64,000 nucleotides of DNA. It comes from Psychrobacter immobilis. GTDB taxonomy: Bacteria > Pseudomonadota > Gammaproteobacteria > Pseudomonadales > Moraxellaceae. How positions within the stretch are numbered: position 1 is the stretch's first letter; each line of letters begins with the position of its first letter. A program made the position numbers and the translations under genes. Under the pieces are notes generated by a model that was given only the letters and a program-made list of their open reading frames with translations, searched no databases and was not told where the DNA came from. Location of the stretch: assembly GCF_904846235.1 (NCBI RefSeq), contig NZ_CAJGZN010000004.1:156766-220765 (forward strand), in the 5' to 3' direction. Shown in pieces: positions 55,924 to 64,000 of this stretch.

Positions 55924-57231
55924 TTAGCTTGGCAACAGTGGCAACCAGAACACCAAGGCTAACAAGGTCACTAACAACACTGGCGGTGTAATCACTAATC
56001 CAATCTTAATATACTGTCCCCAACTGATTTTGTAATCCTTCTCTGCCAACACATGCAGCCATAAAAGGGTTGCAAGACTACCAATCGGCGTAAACTTAGG
56101 TCCTAAATCATTACCAATGACATTGGCATAAATCATCAGCTCTCGCGTTGCAGCAGGCACTTGTGCTTGATCAATAGCAAGCGCGCCGACTAGGGTTGCT
56201 GGCATATTATTCATAACAGAAGCGACTATAGCGGACAAAAACCCAGTTCCAACCGTAGCAATGACTGCGCCTTGTTGACCCAACCAGTTAAGTACTTGCG
56301 CGCCATAGGCGGTAAGACCTGCATTACCCAGACCGTATACCACTAGATACATACCGATTGAAAATAGTACGATTTGCCAAGGCGCCTTGCGTACCACATC
56401 GCTCACCGAGACCACCGCACCACGCCCGCCTTGCCATATACGACCAGCGATTGCCATTAACGCGACAGCAGCGATGCCCGTGACCAATGAAATAGGTAGC
56501 CCCAACGGCTCAGTCGCAAAATAGGCGACCAGTAGTAAGCCCAATAGTGGAAAAGCAGCTCGGAATACCAATGGATCGGTAATAGCAGACTCTGGAGCGC
56601 TTAGCTCGCTAGTCGAGTAGGTTTTTGGAATATGACGTGCATAGACAACCCACAACACCAGTAGCGTCGCTAATACAGACACTATATTGACCGGTACCAT
56701 CACAGCCGCATAACGACCGAAACCAATATCAAAATAATTGGCACTGACGATATTGACTAAATTTGAGGTAACCAATGGCAGGCTTGCCGTATCAGCGATA
56801 AAACCAGTCGCTATGATAAATGCCAGCGCTGATGGTGGCGAAAATTTCAGACGTAGCAAGATAGCGATGACGATCGGAGTCAGTAGTAGCGCTGCACCAT
56901 CATTGGCAAAAAAGGCAGAAATAAAGGCGCCGAGCACGACAATCATCGGAAACAATAAGCGCCCTTGCCCATTACCAAGGCGTGCCACGTGCAATGCTGC
57001 CCAGCCAAAAAACCCTGCCCGATCTAAGATAAGCGAGATGATAATCAGCGCCACAAAAGTAAAGGTCGCATCCCAGACAATATCCCAGACGATACCCACA
57101 TCTGATAACTGCACGACGCCAAGCGCTAACGCGACTAAAGCACCACCCATGGCGCTCCAGCCGATGCCCAATCCTTTAGGTTGCCAAATAACTAAGACTA
57201 AAGTGACCACAAAAATAGCAAATGCAAGCAT
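55924..57231 (-). CDS. arsB: ArsB-type arsenite efflux permease
   Basis: The 435-residue protein has about 12 membrane segments. Family features are [26 protein letters not shown] near 57-82, [20 protein letters not shown] near 109-128 and [19 protein letters not shown] near 324-342 with conserved small and acidic residues, plus [18 protein letters not shown] near 371-388. It exports trivalent arsenic, alone or with an ArsA ATPase; no arsA is present, so it probably works as a proton-coupled carrier. It is the last gene of the arsR-arsC-arsH-arsB order. Confidence 0.95.
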   Translation of the reverse strand: MLAFAIFVVTLVLVIWQPKGLGIGWSAMGGALVALALGVVQLSDVGIVWDIVWDATFTFVALIIISLILDRAGFFGWAALHVARLGNGQGRLLFPMIVVLGAFISAFFANDGAALLLTPIVIAILLRLKFSPPSALAFIIATGFIADTASLPLVTSNLVNIVSANYFDIGFGRYAAVMVPVNIVSVLATLLVLWVVYARHIPKTYSTSELSAPESAITDPLVFRAAFPLLGLLLVAYFATEPLGLPISLVTGIAAVALMAIAGRIWQGGRGAVVSVSDVVRKAPWQIVLFSIGMYLVVYGLGNAGLTAYGAQVLNWLGQQGAVIATVGTGFLSAIVASVMNNMPATLVGALAIDQAQVPAATRELMIYANVIGNDLGPKFTPIGSLATLLWLHVLAEKDYKISWGQYIKIGLVITPPVLLVTLLALVFWLPLLPS

Positions 57232-57272
57232 TATACGACCTTACTTAAGCTGACTTTATTCAGCCGATTTAA

Positions 57273-57323
57273 TATAGGGAATTAGATCGATTAGGGGGTT
57301 AGATCAATTAGGAGGTTAGATCG
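57273..57323 (-). repeat. 17-bp tandem repeat across the arsH stop codon
   Basis: ATTAGGGGGTTAGATCA (57290-57306) and ATTAGGAGGTTAGATCG (57307-57323) agree at 15 of 17 positions; a weaker copy occupies 57273-57289. The arsH stop (57316-57318) is in the second unit. Confidence 0.8.
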
Positions 57324-58089
57324 ATTTTTGATTGACGCGGCTCGATAGTTCTTCAGCACTCTCAACGCGTTCTGAATAACGATCAGTGAGATAATCTGAA
57401 CGTCCGCGTGTGAGCCAGGTAAACTTCACTAGTTCTTCACAGACATCGACAAGACGCAGATATAACGGAGACATATCCATGCGATTGTCGTCGTTGAACT
57501 CTAAGAACGCTTTGGGTATCGAAGATTGGTTGGGGATAGTAATCATCCGCATCCAGCGCCCGAGAATACGCATCTGATTAACCGTATTAAAGCTCTGACT
57601 ACCACCACTGACCTGCATCAGTGCTAGTGTTTTACCTTGAGTTGGACGCACGCCACCTAGTGACAGCGGTATCCAGTCGATTTGCGCTTTCATGATACTG
57701 GTGATACTACCATGACGCTCTGGACTCACCCACAGCATGCCTTCTGACCACTGCGCCAGCTCCCGTAACTCTTGCACTTTGGGATGGTCTGAGTCTACAT
57801 CGTCAGGCAACGGCAAGCCGGATGGATCAAACATTTTTACTTCACAACCATACCAACGTAGCAATCGGCTAGACTCTTCAGCGGCCAATCTAGAAAACGA
57901 GCGTGCACGGACAGAACCGTATAGCACTAATATTTTCGGCGGATGACGTGAGTCATTTGGCGCAACCAGAGACTCAATGTCGATAGGCTGAAGATTATCT
58001 ATATCGATATTGGGCAAATCGTCGAAGCCAGACTCTGGCGAAACAGTAGGATCAACTGACGATGTGTGGTCAACCTCAGTGCTTGTCAT
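57316..58089 (-). CDS. arsH: Arsenical resistance flavoprotein ArsH
   Basis: The roughly 257-residue protein has an extended acidic N-terminus of about 60 residues, then the flavodoxin-like core [20 protein letters not shown] near 63-82 and the motif [20 protein letters not shown] near 130-149, and [20 protein letters not shown] near 166. ArsH is an NADPH-dependent FMN reductase that oxidises trivalent methyl- and aromatic arsenicals to the less toxic pentavalent state. That activity suits a cell carrying arsM. ATG at 58089 is preferred over TTG at 58098. It overlaps arsC by 14 bases. Confidence 0.95.
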   Translation of the reverse strand: MTSTEVDHTSSVDPTVSPESGFDDLPNIDIDNLQPIDIESLVAPNDSRHPPKILVLYGSVRARSFSRLAAEESSRLLRWYGCEVKMFDPSGLPLPDDVDSDHPKVQELRELAQWSEGMLWVSPERHGSITSIMKAQIDWIPLSLGGVRPTQGKTLALMQVSGGSQSFNTVNQMRILGRWMRMITIPNQSSIPKAFLEFNDDNRMDMSPLYLRLVDVCEELVKFTWLTRGRSDYLTDRYSERVESAEELSSRVNQKSI

Positions 58090-58483
58090 GAGTAACAACC
58101 TCGCCGTCTTCTTTTGTGAAGCTACTTACTGGATTTGCTAGCAGTTTAAACACACGCTCTGAAGGGCGACATAGAGCAGCGCCTTTATCAGTCACCACGA
58201 TAGGACGATTGATTAAAATAGGATGCGCAATCATGGCATCGATAATTTGATCGTCAGACATTTCAGGATTGTCTAGACCAAGCTCATCATTGATAGCTTC
58301 TTTGCTTCTTAGTAGCTCTCTAGGCGAAATCTGCATTTGTGCCAATAGTTCAACTAAACGGTCGCGGGTTGGTGTATTTTTCAGATATTCCACCACTTCT
58401 GGCTCTTCACCTGATGCTTTAATAATGGCAAGCGTGTTACGAGAGGTTCCGCATTTAGGATTATGAAAGATTAATGGCTTCAT
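58076..58483 (-). CDS. arsC: Arsenate reductase, glutaredoxin type
   Basis: The 135-residue protein has the catalytic Cys in [13 protein letters not shown] (Cys 11) and the arginine-bearing segments [11 protein letters not shown] near 91-101 and [10 protein letters not shown] near 107-116. It reduces arsenate to arsenite with glutathione and glutaredoxin, so that ArsB can export it. It lies 44 bases after arsR and overlaps arsH, so the set is coupled. Confidence 0.95.
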   Translation of the reverse strand: MKPLIFHNPKCGTSRNTLAIIKASGEEPEVVEYLKNTPTRDRLVELLAQMQISPRELLRSKEAINDELGLDNPEMSDDQIIDAMIAHPILINRPIVVTDKGAALCRPSERVFKLLANPVSSFTKEDGEVVTHDKH

Positions 58484-58527
58484 AGTGTTTACACCTATTT
58501 TATGTATTTATTGAATTGATAATTGGT

Positions 58528-58890
58528 TTAATCATTACCTTGCTCAGCAGACTCATTTACTCTACACCCGCTCAGACTATCCATGAGTGATGCACACAAT
58601 TCTGGATGTCCCGCACAGCAATCTTGCAGCAGGAACTGAATGACGTTATCCATATGTGATAGCGAAGCACGATAGATAATCTGTCGGCTATGACGCTGTG
58701 AGACTACCCAGCCTGCTCGTGCCAACACCGATAGATGGGCTGACATTGTGTTGTGAGGGACAGAGAGCTGACGGGCTATTTCACCCGCAGGTAGGCCTTC
58801 AGGCTCATGGCTGACTAGCAGCTTAAAAGCCTTTAAACGAGTATCTTGAGAGAGCGCAGCAAAGCTTGCGATAGCATTAGTTATTTCCAT
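58528..58890 (-). CDS. arsR: ArsR-family arsenic-responsive repressor
   Basis: The 120-residue winged-helix protein has SVPHNTMSAHLSVLARAGWV near 43-62 as the DNA-binding helix. The classical ELCVCDL metal site is absent. Instead a C-terminal cluster (Cys 91, 92, 99 and 109, in DCCAGHPELC and SGCR) probably binds As(III), as in the Acidithiobacillus type. The first gene of the ars operon, it starts directly beside an operator-like dyad at 58921-58938 and a second dyad (ATATGTC with GACATAT) at 58889-58912. Confidence 0.93.
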   Translation of the reverse strand: MEITNAIASFAALSQDTRLKAFKLLVSHEPEGLPAGEIARQLSVPHNTMSAHLSVLARAGWVVSQRHSRQIIYRASLSHMDNVIQFLLQDCCAGHPELCASLMDSLSGCRVNESAEQGND

Positions 58891-58920
58891 ATGTCCAATA
58901 ATACAGACATATTAAAAATA

Positions 58921-58938
58921 GTTCAATATGTTTTGAAC
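58921..58938 (-). promoter_or_regulatory. Candidate ArsR operator and ars promoter
   Basis: GTTCAA-N6-TTGAAC is a perfect dyad and resembles the CAA-N6-TTG core of ArsR sites. Its inner half, read on the minus strand, is TTGAAC, followed 17 bases later by TATTAT, so the operator overlaps a possible -35 box. Confidence 0.6.
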
Positions 58939-59118
58939 AAGGTTATTATTTCCTAGAGACATCAGGCATTACTGATCATGGCACGACGAGTCAAACCATG
59001 ATAAGCAATGCATCTTAAGTATTAGAAATTATCAGTTTCGGAAGTAAGATTGGATAGGGATAGTATTAAATAATTTGATGCTATGGCTTGATATAATATT
59101 ACCTGCCCCGGCAACTTA

Positions 59119-59247
59119 TTATTTTTTTGCGCGTTTAAATACCCTACCAACATGAATCAAGCTGACTAGTTTAATCAATGGTTTGATAAGTAGTTGTGCG
59201 CTGCCAAGGATAAATAGCCATGTGCCGTCTGTCCTCAGCCCCACTAC
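59119..59247 (-). pseudogene. Remnant of a YrhK-like protein (C-terminal part)
   Basis: An open frame of about 42 codons, bounded upstream by a TAG at 59248-59250, reads DGTWLFILGSAQLLIKPLIK and then LVSLIHVGRVFKRAKK before TAA. This is the typical C-terminal helix pair of YrhK-like membrane proteins (GTWLFIxGSxQLLIRP). The N-terminal half of the family is missing, so it is most likely a decayed gene between arsR and the next gene. A GTG at 59242 could start a short product, but no good ribosome site is seen. Confidence 0.55.
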
Positions 59248-59272
59248 CTACCATTTAATAACTTTATTTCAC

Positions 59273-59818
59273 CTATAGAATTTTTAGTCCTGAAAAAAGC
59301 ATACATGAGACGCTAAATATCAATCCTAAATAATATCTAAGATCTTGATTGAAAGGCATTATCATCGATATTTTAGGAAATGATTTAACAACGTAAACTT
59401 TACTTTCATTCAGACACTTTAACAGTCTCGCATTAGCACTTTCATAGCTAAGCTTCATCACAGAATTCGTAGAATTAAGTAAATTACTACTATAGTTCTC
59501 TTCTGATACCTCATATTCGTAGACTATATTTATAGAGTGCCAATGTCCTAAGCAAAACTCTCTACCAACAGGAGATATGTTATATGAAACGGTCTTGAAG
59601 TTGATTTTCTCTCCAAATAAATAGACAAATGCATCTACTAAAAAAGTACCCACTATAATAATAGTGATAAGCGAAGAAAATAAGAGCATGGTATATAAAA
59701 GAAATATTTCGTACATAGGCTGAGTCACTATAATTTGTTTTTTATAATCATTCTTACCAGAAAAGGAAATATTATAGGAAAGTAAGTAACCTAGAACTAC
59801 TTTTGTAAACAACAACAA
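59273..59818 (-). CDS. Unrecognised membrane protein, possibly DUF3592-like, with unclear start
   Basis: The frame gives 181 residues from a TTG, with membrane segments near 1-16, 36-62 and 158-178 and an extracytoplasmic region between them. The middle (HSINIVYEYEVSEENYSSN near 93-111 and VYVVKSFPKISMIMP) loosely fits DUF3592. The open frame continues 25 codons upstream of the TTG (to 59893) and there encodes a good hydrophobic stretch (RFLVFGIVGSVLLL) but has no ATG, GTG or TTG, so either a rare ATT start is used or the 5' end has been lost. The region is AT-rich, as in the YrhK remnant next to it. Confidence 0.5.
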   Translation of the reverse strand: MLLFTKVVLGYLLSYNISFSGKNDYKKQIIVTQPMYEIFLLYTMLLFSSLITIIIVGTFLVDAFVYLFGEKINFKTVSYNISPVGREFCLGHWHSINIVYEYEVSEENYSSNLLNSTNSVMKLSYESANARLLKCLNESKVYVVKSFPKISMIMPFNQDLRYYLGLIFSVSCMLFSGLKIL

Positions 59819-59896
59819 AACAGAGCCTACAATGCCAAATACAAGGAACCGTATTAAAGAAACTACCGCTCTTAGAATACTAGAATAGTGAACTTA

Positions 59897-60284
59897 AATG
59901 AATAGTGACTTACTTATAATTTTCACGTTGGATTAATATATATCCTACGGCTTCAATATAAATGACACCATATGATAATGGTTGCTTTTCACAAGTCTCG
60001 TCTTTCCACATGGACTCCTTCTGTACCTATTGCACTTACTCAAATTCACGATCGTAATGCCAAAAAATTATTATATCTATATTCTTTTACTTCATTCATC
60101 AATCCAAAAAAGCACTGTTCATGGGATAAATACCTATATAAATATAAAGTTAATATATGTTATTGTATATTGATAGCTATTAAATAATTTCCCCGAATAA
60201 GAATTCAATCAGATAAATCAACGTGGCTAGCAATATGCTACTGGCAAAAAGCTCATTTGACATAACTATAATAAGGAAATGACC
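59897..60284. other. AT-rich intergenic region before the MBL-rhodanese gene
   Basis: About 390 bases. Two overlapping open frames at 59972-60187 have no family resemblance and no ribosome site and are not accepted. AAGGAAA at 60274 is the ribosome site of the next gene. It probably carries its promoter. Confidence 0.5.
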
Positions 60285-61634
60285 ATGTTACTAGAGAAAT
60301 TTAAGACACCTGGACTTTCGCACCTATCCTACTTGGTAGGCTCTGGCGGTCAAGCAGCGGTAATTGACCCACGTCGTGACTGTGCGATATATGTAGAAAA
60401 AGCGCGCGCAGCAGGACTTGAGATTACTCATATTTTTGAGACACATCGTAATGAGGATTTGGTTTCTGGCGTACCTATCTTGGCCGCAATGACGGGAGCG
60501 ACAGTTTTACATGGCTCTAATCCAGAACAACCTGTGGTCTATGCTGAGACCGCACGTAATGGTGATTGCTTTTCAATTGGCCAATTAGAAATCCGTGTCT
60601 TAGAAACGCCTGGTCATACTGATGATCATCTTGCTTATGCGCTGTTCGATACGGCGTACCCAGACAAGGCGGTTGGCGTTTTTACTGGCGATGCGCTCTT
60701 TGTAGGTGATGTCGGTCGTACTGACTTCTATCCTGAGCGTCGTAGAGAAGTTGCAGGTTTACTTTATGATTCGTTACAAGATATTTTAGTGCTTGGGGAT
60801 CAAGCGATTATTTATCCAGCTCATGGTGCAGGCTCCGTCTGTGGTTCAGGCATGGCAGAACGCGAGTTTTCTACCGTCGGTCACGAAAGAATGAACAACC
60901 CACGTTTACAGATTACCGATCGTGAGACATTTATTGACTTCAAGACGAGCGAAAACCATTATCAACCACCCTACTTCAGATTGATGGAGCGCCTTAATAT
61001 GGAAGGTGGTGAAGCGCCTCCAGTCGTTATGCGTCCGCGTAACCTTTCGCTCAAACAGCTGCATGACTGCGATGCTGATCATCTCATCGATATTCGTGAA
61101 CCAATGGCGTATGCGTCAGGACACCTGCCCGGTTCTATGAGCTTACCTGTCAACATGCTACCTGCGTTTGCTGGATGGTTTATCGAGGAAGGACAAAGCT
61201 TGGTACTGATTGCCTCTGATGAAGAACAACTTGCGACTGCGATGGAGCATCTGGTACGTATTGCTTTTGATAATGTTATAGGTGGCTATGTGGGTGTCGT
61301 CCCTGCCGCTGCTAAAGGTGAGCAGATGCAGCAAACCCCTATGATCGATACAACCGAGGTAGAAAATCGTCTTAATAATGCTCAGAACTGGACATTGCTC
61401 GATGTGCGCGATATTGATGAGAGGAATACCAATGCGATTGAAGGCTCACAGCATATCTATGTTGGTCACCTAAACAAGCGTTGGCATGAGCTTGACCAAA
61501 GTCGCCACTATACATTGATGTGCGCCAGTGGTGCTCGAGCAACAATAGCAGCAGGGTGGCTCGCTAGTCGAGGTTTTGAGCACATTGATATCTATCTAGG
61601 GTCAATGGGCGCATGGCAAGCAACGCATGAATAG
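60285..61634 (+). CDS. Metallo-beta-lactamase-fold hydrolase with two rhodanese domains
   Basis: About 449 residues: an MBL domain (1-220), then two rhodanese-like domains (about 255-345 and 355-449). The MBL motif reads FETHRNEDLVSG rather than HxHxDH, with other ligands in LETPGHTDDHLAY, GDALFVGDVGR and YPAHGAGSVCG. This arrangement is that of bacterial persulfide dioxygenase-rhodanese-like proteins, which handle sulfane sulfur. The first rhodanese domain (DIREPMAYASGHLPG) has no Cys in its loop; the second has CASGARA with the expected catalytic Cys. ATG at 60285 is chosen because AAGGA is then seven bases away. Confidence 0.9.
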   Translation: MLLEKFKTPGLSHLSYLVGSGGQAAVIDPRRDCAIYVEKARAAGLEITHIFETHRNEDLVSGVPILAAMTGATVLHGSNPEQPVVYAETARNGDCFSIGQLEIRVLETPGHTDDHLAYALFDTAYPDKAVGVFTGDALFVGDVGRTDFYPERRREVAGLLYDSLQDILVLGDQAIIYPAHGAGSVCGSGMAEREFSTVGHERMNNPRLQITDRETFIDFKTSENHYQPPYFRLMERLNMEGGEAPPVVMRPRNLSLKQLHDCDADHLIDIREPMAYASGHLPGSMSLPVNMLPAFAGWFIEEGQSLVLIASDEEQLATAMEHLVRIAFDNVIGGYVGVVPAAAKGEQMQQTPMIDTTEVENRLNNAQNWTLLDVRDIDERNTNAIEGSQHIYVGHLNKRWHELDQSRHYTLMCASGARATIAAGWLASRGFEHIDIYLGSMGAWQATHE

Positions 61635-61756
61635 CCTTTTATTTGTAGCTAAAATTCACAACGAGCTAAACGCGTCTCAAGTTTTAAACAATGAGTTTTA
61701 AGCAGAGGCATTTTAATGTACTGTAACTAAGACATGCTATACCTAAAATAAGTACA

Positions 61757-61806
61757 ACGACCCTTATTTTCCTCAGTATAAGACTGATATAAAAGAAGGG
61801 TCGTCG
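61757..61806 (+). terminator. Long imperfect hairpin downstream of the MBL-rhodanese gene
   Basis: ACGACCCTTATTTTCCTCAG pairs with CTGATATAAAAGAAGGGTCGT with few mismatches, a stem of about 20 bp followed by CGTATTT. It may end the plus-strand transcript. Confidence 0.6.
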
Positions 61807-61945
61807 TATTTATCTGACCTTTAAGCGATATGACTTAAGTAAATATAAGTCATAGTACTAGGTTCTAATTCTAGATTCTGACTCTTACTGTATTTTCTTA
61901 CCTGACTTATCACTCATAGAACATAGATACATAAAAAACAGACAC

Positions 61946-61976
61946 AAAAAAACCTCAAACAATCTAATGCTTGAGG
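61946..61976 (-). terminator. Terminator of the tRNA-Val/tRNA-Asp operon
   Basis: CCTCAAAC pairs with GCTTGAGG (one mismatch), and the A-run to its left gives seven T residues in the minus-strand transcript. Confidence 0.8.
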
Positions 61977-62018
61977 CGAAACTTGCTTAAACTCGGAAGT
62001 TTAAATTCGTTTTAAATA

Positions 62019-62095
62019 TGGCGCAGCGGACGGGACTCGAACCCGCGACCCCCGGCGTGACAGGCCGGTATTCTAACCAACTGAACTACCGCTGC
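62019..62095 (-). tRNA. tRNA-Asp (GTC)
   Basis: Acceptor GCAGCGG pairs with CCGCTGC; D arm TAGTTCAGTTGGTTAGAA; anticodon loop CTGTCAC carries GTC; T arm GGGTTCGAGTCCC; encoded CCA. The 77 bases match a standard tRNA-Asp. Confidence 0.97.
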
Positions 62096-62132
62096 TTAGG
62101 TCTCTTAGCTTGTTTAGCCACTTGCTAAGAAG

Positions 62133-62208
62133 TGGTGGGTGATGACGGATTCGAACCGCCGACATTCTGCGTGTAAGGCAGACGCTCTACCAACTGAGCT
62201 AATCACCC
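62133..62208 (-). tRNA. tRNA-Val (TAC)
   Basis: Acceptor GGGTGAT pairs with ATCACCC; anticodon loop CTTACAC carries TAC; T arm GGTTCGAATCC; encoded CCA; 76 bases. It is 37 bases before tRNA-Asp in the same transcript. Confidence 0.97.
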
Positions 62209-62288
62209 TTCGAACAATTGCTAGGCAATTTATTCAACATCAACTGAGCTCTTAAGTTTGTCACTAAGCTCCGTTGCTGTGGGTGTGT

Positions 62289-62316
62289 ATTATATAGATT
62301 TACTGTTGGGTGTCAA
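62289..62316 (-). promoter_or_regulatory. Promoter of the tRNA-Val/tRNA-Asp operon
   Basis: On the minus strand TTGACA (62316-62311) and TATAAT (62294-62289) are spaced by 16 bases, a near-consensus sigma-70 promoter upstream of tRNA-Val, followed by a CACACCC discriminator. Confidence 0.88.
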
Positions 62317-62432
62317 ACAGTATTTACCACTTTTTTAGGTATTTTTTCAATTTTTATGAGAATATCTAGCAAGCATTTGTTTTTATTGATTTTATATTTT
62401 CATACAAAATCAATATTTTTTAGGTTTAATGC

Positions 62433-62918
62433 TTATTTGTTAGCCAATGCTTGCTCGATGTCATTTTTGATGGCTTCTGGCTTGGTCGTTGGTGCATAGC
62501 GGTCAATCACCTGACCTTTACTATCGACTAGGAACTTGGTGAAATTCCACTTGATACCATCTGTCAGCACACCACCCTTTTGTTCTTTGAGCCATTCATA
62601 GATAGGATGAGCATTTGCGCCATTAACATCAGTCTTTGCCATCATCGGAAAGCTGACACCATAGTTCTTTTGGCAAAACGCACCAATCTCATCGTTGCTA
62701 CCTGGGTCTTGGCTACCAAATTGGTTACAAGGAAAACCGACGACGACCAGTCCTTGATCTTTATACTGTTGATATAGCGACTCTAAGCCTTCGAACTGCG
62801 GCGTAAATCCACATTTGCTTGCGGTATTGACGATTAATAACACTTTATCTTGGTAATCTGAAAACGCTTGCGAGCTACCATCCATGCGCTCAGCCGTAAA
62901 ATCATAAATTGTGCTCAT
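62433..62918 (-). CDS. Glutathione peroxidase family protein (Cys type)
   Basis: The 161-residue protein has the peroxidatic Cys in NTASKCGFTPQFEGLE (Cys 36), VVVGFPCNQFG near 73-83 with the conserved Gln (and a second Cys), and WNFTKFLVD near 131-139. It is a thiol peroxidase for hydrogen and organic peroxides, probably using thioredoxin or glutathione. It and msrB, 138 bases upstream on the same strand, form an antioxidant pair. Confidence 0.94.
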   Translation of the reverse strand: MSTIYDFTAERMDGSSQAFSDYQDKVLLIVNTASKCGFTPQFEGLESLYQQYKDQGLVVVGFPCNQFGSQDPGSNDEIGAFCQKNYGVSFPMMAKTDVNGANAHPIYEWLKEQKGGVLTDGIKWNFTKFLVDSKGQVIDRYAPTTKPEAIKNDIEQALANK

Positions 62919-63055
62919 TATTTATCCTTAAATTGAGGTTTTTATTGTTTTGGGTGTTTATGCGCTACTTCTTTTTCTATCATACACATAATAAAACTAT
63001 TGAAAAGGAAGCACCGTGCACTTCCCTTTCACACTTCTAATACTACTTAGACTAC

Positions 63056-63481
63056 TTACTTCTCAGACTTATCTAAATCGATAGATACTGAGTTGATGCA
63101 ATAGCGCATGCCTGTTGTCTCGGTAGGACCATCAGGGAATACATGGCCCAAATGTGCGCCGCAGTTGCTACAAGTGACTTCGGTGCGAGTCATGCCTAGC
63201 GAGTTATCGACGTGCTCTTCAATCGCGCTGTTATCGATACCTTGATCAAAGCTTGGCCAGCCACAGCTCGCATCAAATTTATTGCTTGAGTCAAATAAGC
63301 TTGCACCGCAGCCTTTACAACGGTAAACGCCATCATCAGTCGCATCATTATATACACCTGTAAATGGGCGTTCAGTGCCCTTCTCACGCATAATATGATA
63401 CTCATCAGCGGTTAAACGCTCTTTCCAGTCAGCTTCAGTCAACTGGCTGATCTCTTCTTTGCTTAGTTGATTGTCTTGCAT
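63056..63481 (-). CDS. msrB: Peptide-methionine (R)-S-oxide reductase
   Basis: The 141-residue MsrB has the zinc-binding CKGCGASLF near 54-62 and [10 protein letters not shown] near 102-111, the motif SCGWPSFDQ near 73-81 and the catalytic Cys in [10 protein letters not shown] near 128-134. It reduces the R form of methionine sulfoxide in proteins. It has the zinc-binding cysteine pairs seen in many MsrB proteins. ATG follows AAGGATA. It lies upstream of the glutathione peroxidase gene and probably shares stress control. Confidence 0.97.
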   Translation of the reverse strand: MQDNQLSKEEISQLTEADWKERLTADEYHIMREKGTERPFTGVYNDATDDGVYRCKGCGASLFDSSNKFDASCGWPSFDQGIDNSAIEEHVDNSLGMTRTEVTCSNCGAHLGHVFPDGPTETTGMRYCINSVSIDLDKSEK

Positions 63482-64000
63482 AATTTATCCTTATTCGAGT
63501 ATTTATTATCTAATCTCGGTAACTATTTTATCGCCATATGATTATGAGAACGACGTGCTCTATCTGTTGGTTATCGGCACACTATTCAAGGCATATATAA
63601 GAAAAGCACTCTTTATATTGTGAGATAGACAACATGATTGAAGCGATTGACTGAGTTAAATATAGCAAATTAATTTTAGATAATGATGGGTAAAGATGTA
63701 ATTTTGATATCTATACCTTTTATAGTCTATATAAGAGATTTAGAGCCATATGAATATAAGCCAAATATTAATTGCAAGATATACTTGCAATTACTAATTG
63801 AACCGATTGTAAAATCATTTGCAAATTAACTATTGATGCAATAATATCTTGCATTAGTATTTAAATAAAATGTTGGTGGTGTTCTAAAAAGTATGCTGGC
63901 ATCAGACGTAGCCATAATTGATATAAAAGAACACCAGATCGAATACTTTAAAGTGATTATCAAGCTTTTTTGAGAAGCAACAAGTCTTTCTAACCGCCCG
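63482..64000. other. AT-rich intergenic region at the window edge
   Basis: About 520 bases. It holds the promoter of msrB, a cluster of TTGCAA-type dyads (63771-63840), and an inverted repeat TGGTGTTCT with AGAACACCA (63875-63944). A 26-codon open frame at 63893-63973 starts inside the inverted repeat and ends in TGA; it is too short to call. Confidence 0.5.
63771..63826. promoter_or_regulatory. TTGCAA-type dyads, candidate operator
   Basis: ATTGCAAG-N5-CTTGCAAT (63771-63791) is a perfect 8-bp dyad and ATTTGCAAAT (63817-63826) a perfect 10-bp palindrome; two weaker TGCAAT/TTGCAT copies follow at 63837-63856. Such spacing suggests repeated binding of one regulator near msrB or an off-window gene. 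The regulator is unknown. Confidence 0.4.

Larger units (their letters stand above)
61635..62018. other. Convergent intergenic region
   Basis: About 380 bases between the MBL-rhodanese gene and the tRNA pair. It holds a long hairpin at 61757-61806 and the tRNA terminator at 61946-61976. Nothing else is supported. Confidence 0.5.

Noticed and set aside
59972..60187. Two overlapping short open frames
   Set aside because: AT-rich, mutually overlapping, no ribosome site and no family signal.

Overview
The window looks like chromosomal DNA of a gammaproteobacterium of the Moraxellaceae, most likely Psychrobacter. This is inferred from the moderate to low GC, the gene set (acnB, single lipA, dapD, uvrB, recJ, PACE efflux, DUF697 and DUF2177 proteins) and the protein style; no 16S gene is present. 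Genes are densely packed on both strands. There are three tRNAs, no rRNA, no CRISPR array and no complete insertion sequence. Two short non-coding elements with terminal inverted repeats flanked by TA look like MITEs.

Layout. 1-1900: the end of an unrecognised gene, a stand-alone MHYT membrane sensor and a V4R-type small-molecule-binding protein. 2600-9100: a Ter-type stress operon: a TerD-like/trypsin-like protease fusion, a PRTase-TRSP protein, an unrecognised membrane protein, a HAD phosphatase, a StiP-type PRTase-PELOTA protein and a CitE-like C-C lyase. The last genes match the module proposed to make a nucleoside-like metabolite, but the usual ATP-grasp partner is absent and two parts are unusual, so this is the best candidate for an undescribed system. 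9200-17200: metabolic genes (alpha/beta hydrolase, crotonase, PACE exporter, DUF805, acnB, carboxymuconolactone decarboxylase family, lipA). 17290-20870: a TAXI-type TRAP uptake operon with a DUF1850 gene.

21350-28420: an arsenosugar cluster (FAD oxidoreductase, arsS, DUF547, two arsenosugar-type transferases, arsM), facing an MTA-phosphorylase gene that could remove adenine from the ArsM/ArsS product. A classical arsR-arsC-arsH-arsB operon lies at 55920-58890, so the cell appears able both to expel arsenic and to build it into organic compounds. 28790-45750: housekeeping and membrane genes (dapD, queE, an EmrE-type exporter, tandem TRIC channels, recJ, a HisC-like aminotransferase, uvrB, dps, a CDF transporter, a thioesterase). 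45790-53330: a LysR/MFS divergent pair and a four-gene SDR, flavin amine oxidase, DUF1365 and cyclopropane synthase set likely to modify membrane lipids. 53890-63480: aspartate aminotransferase, tRNA-Asn, a MITE, the ars operon, a YrhK remnant, an MBL-rhodanese protein, a tRNA-Val/tRNA-Asp operon, glutathione peroxidase and msrB.

A structural theme not explained by the genes is that at least six genes end in, or within a few bases of, short tandem or near-tandem repeats of 14 to 20 bp, five of which contain the stop codon. All functional assignments rest on reading motifs in the sequence; no database search was possible.
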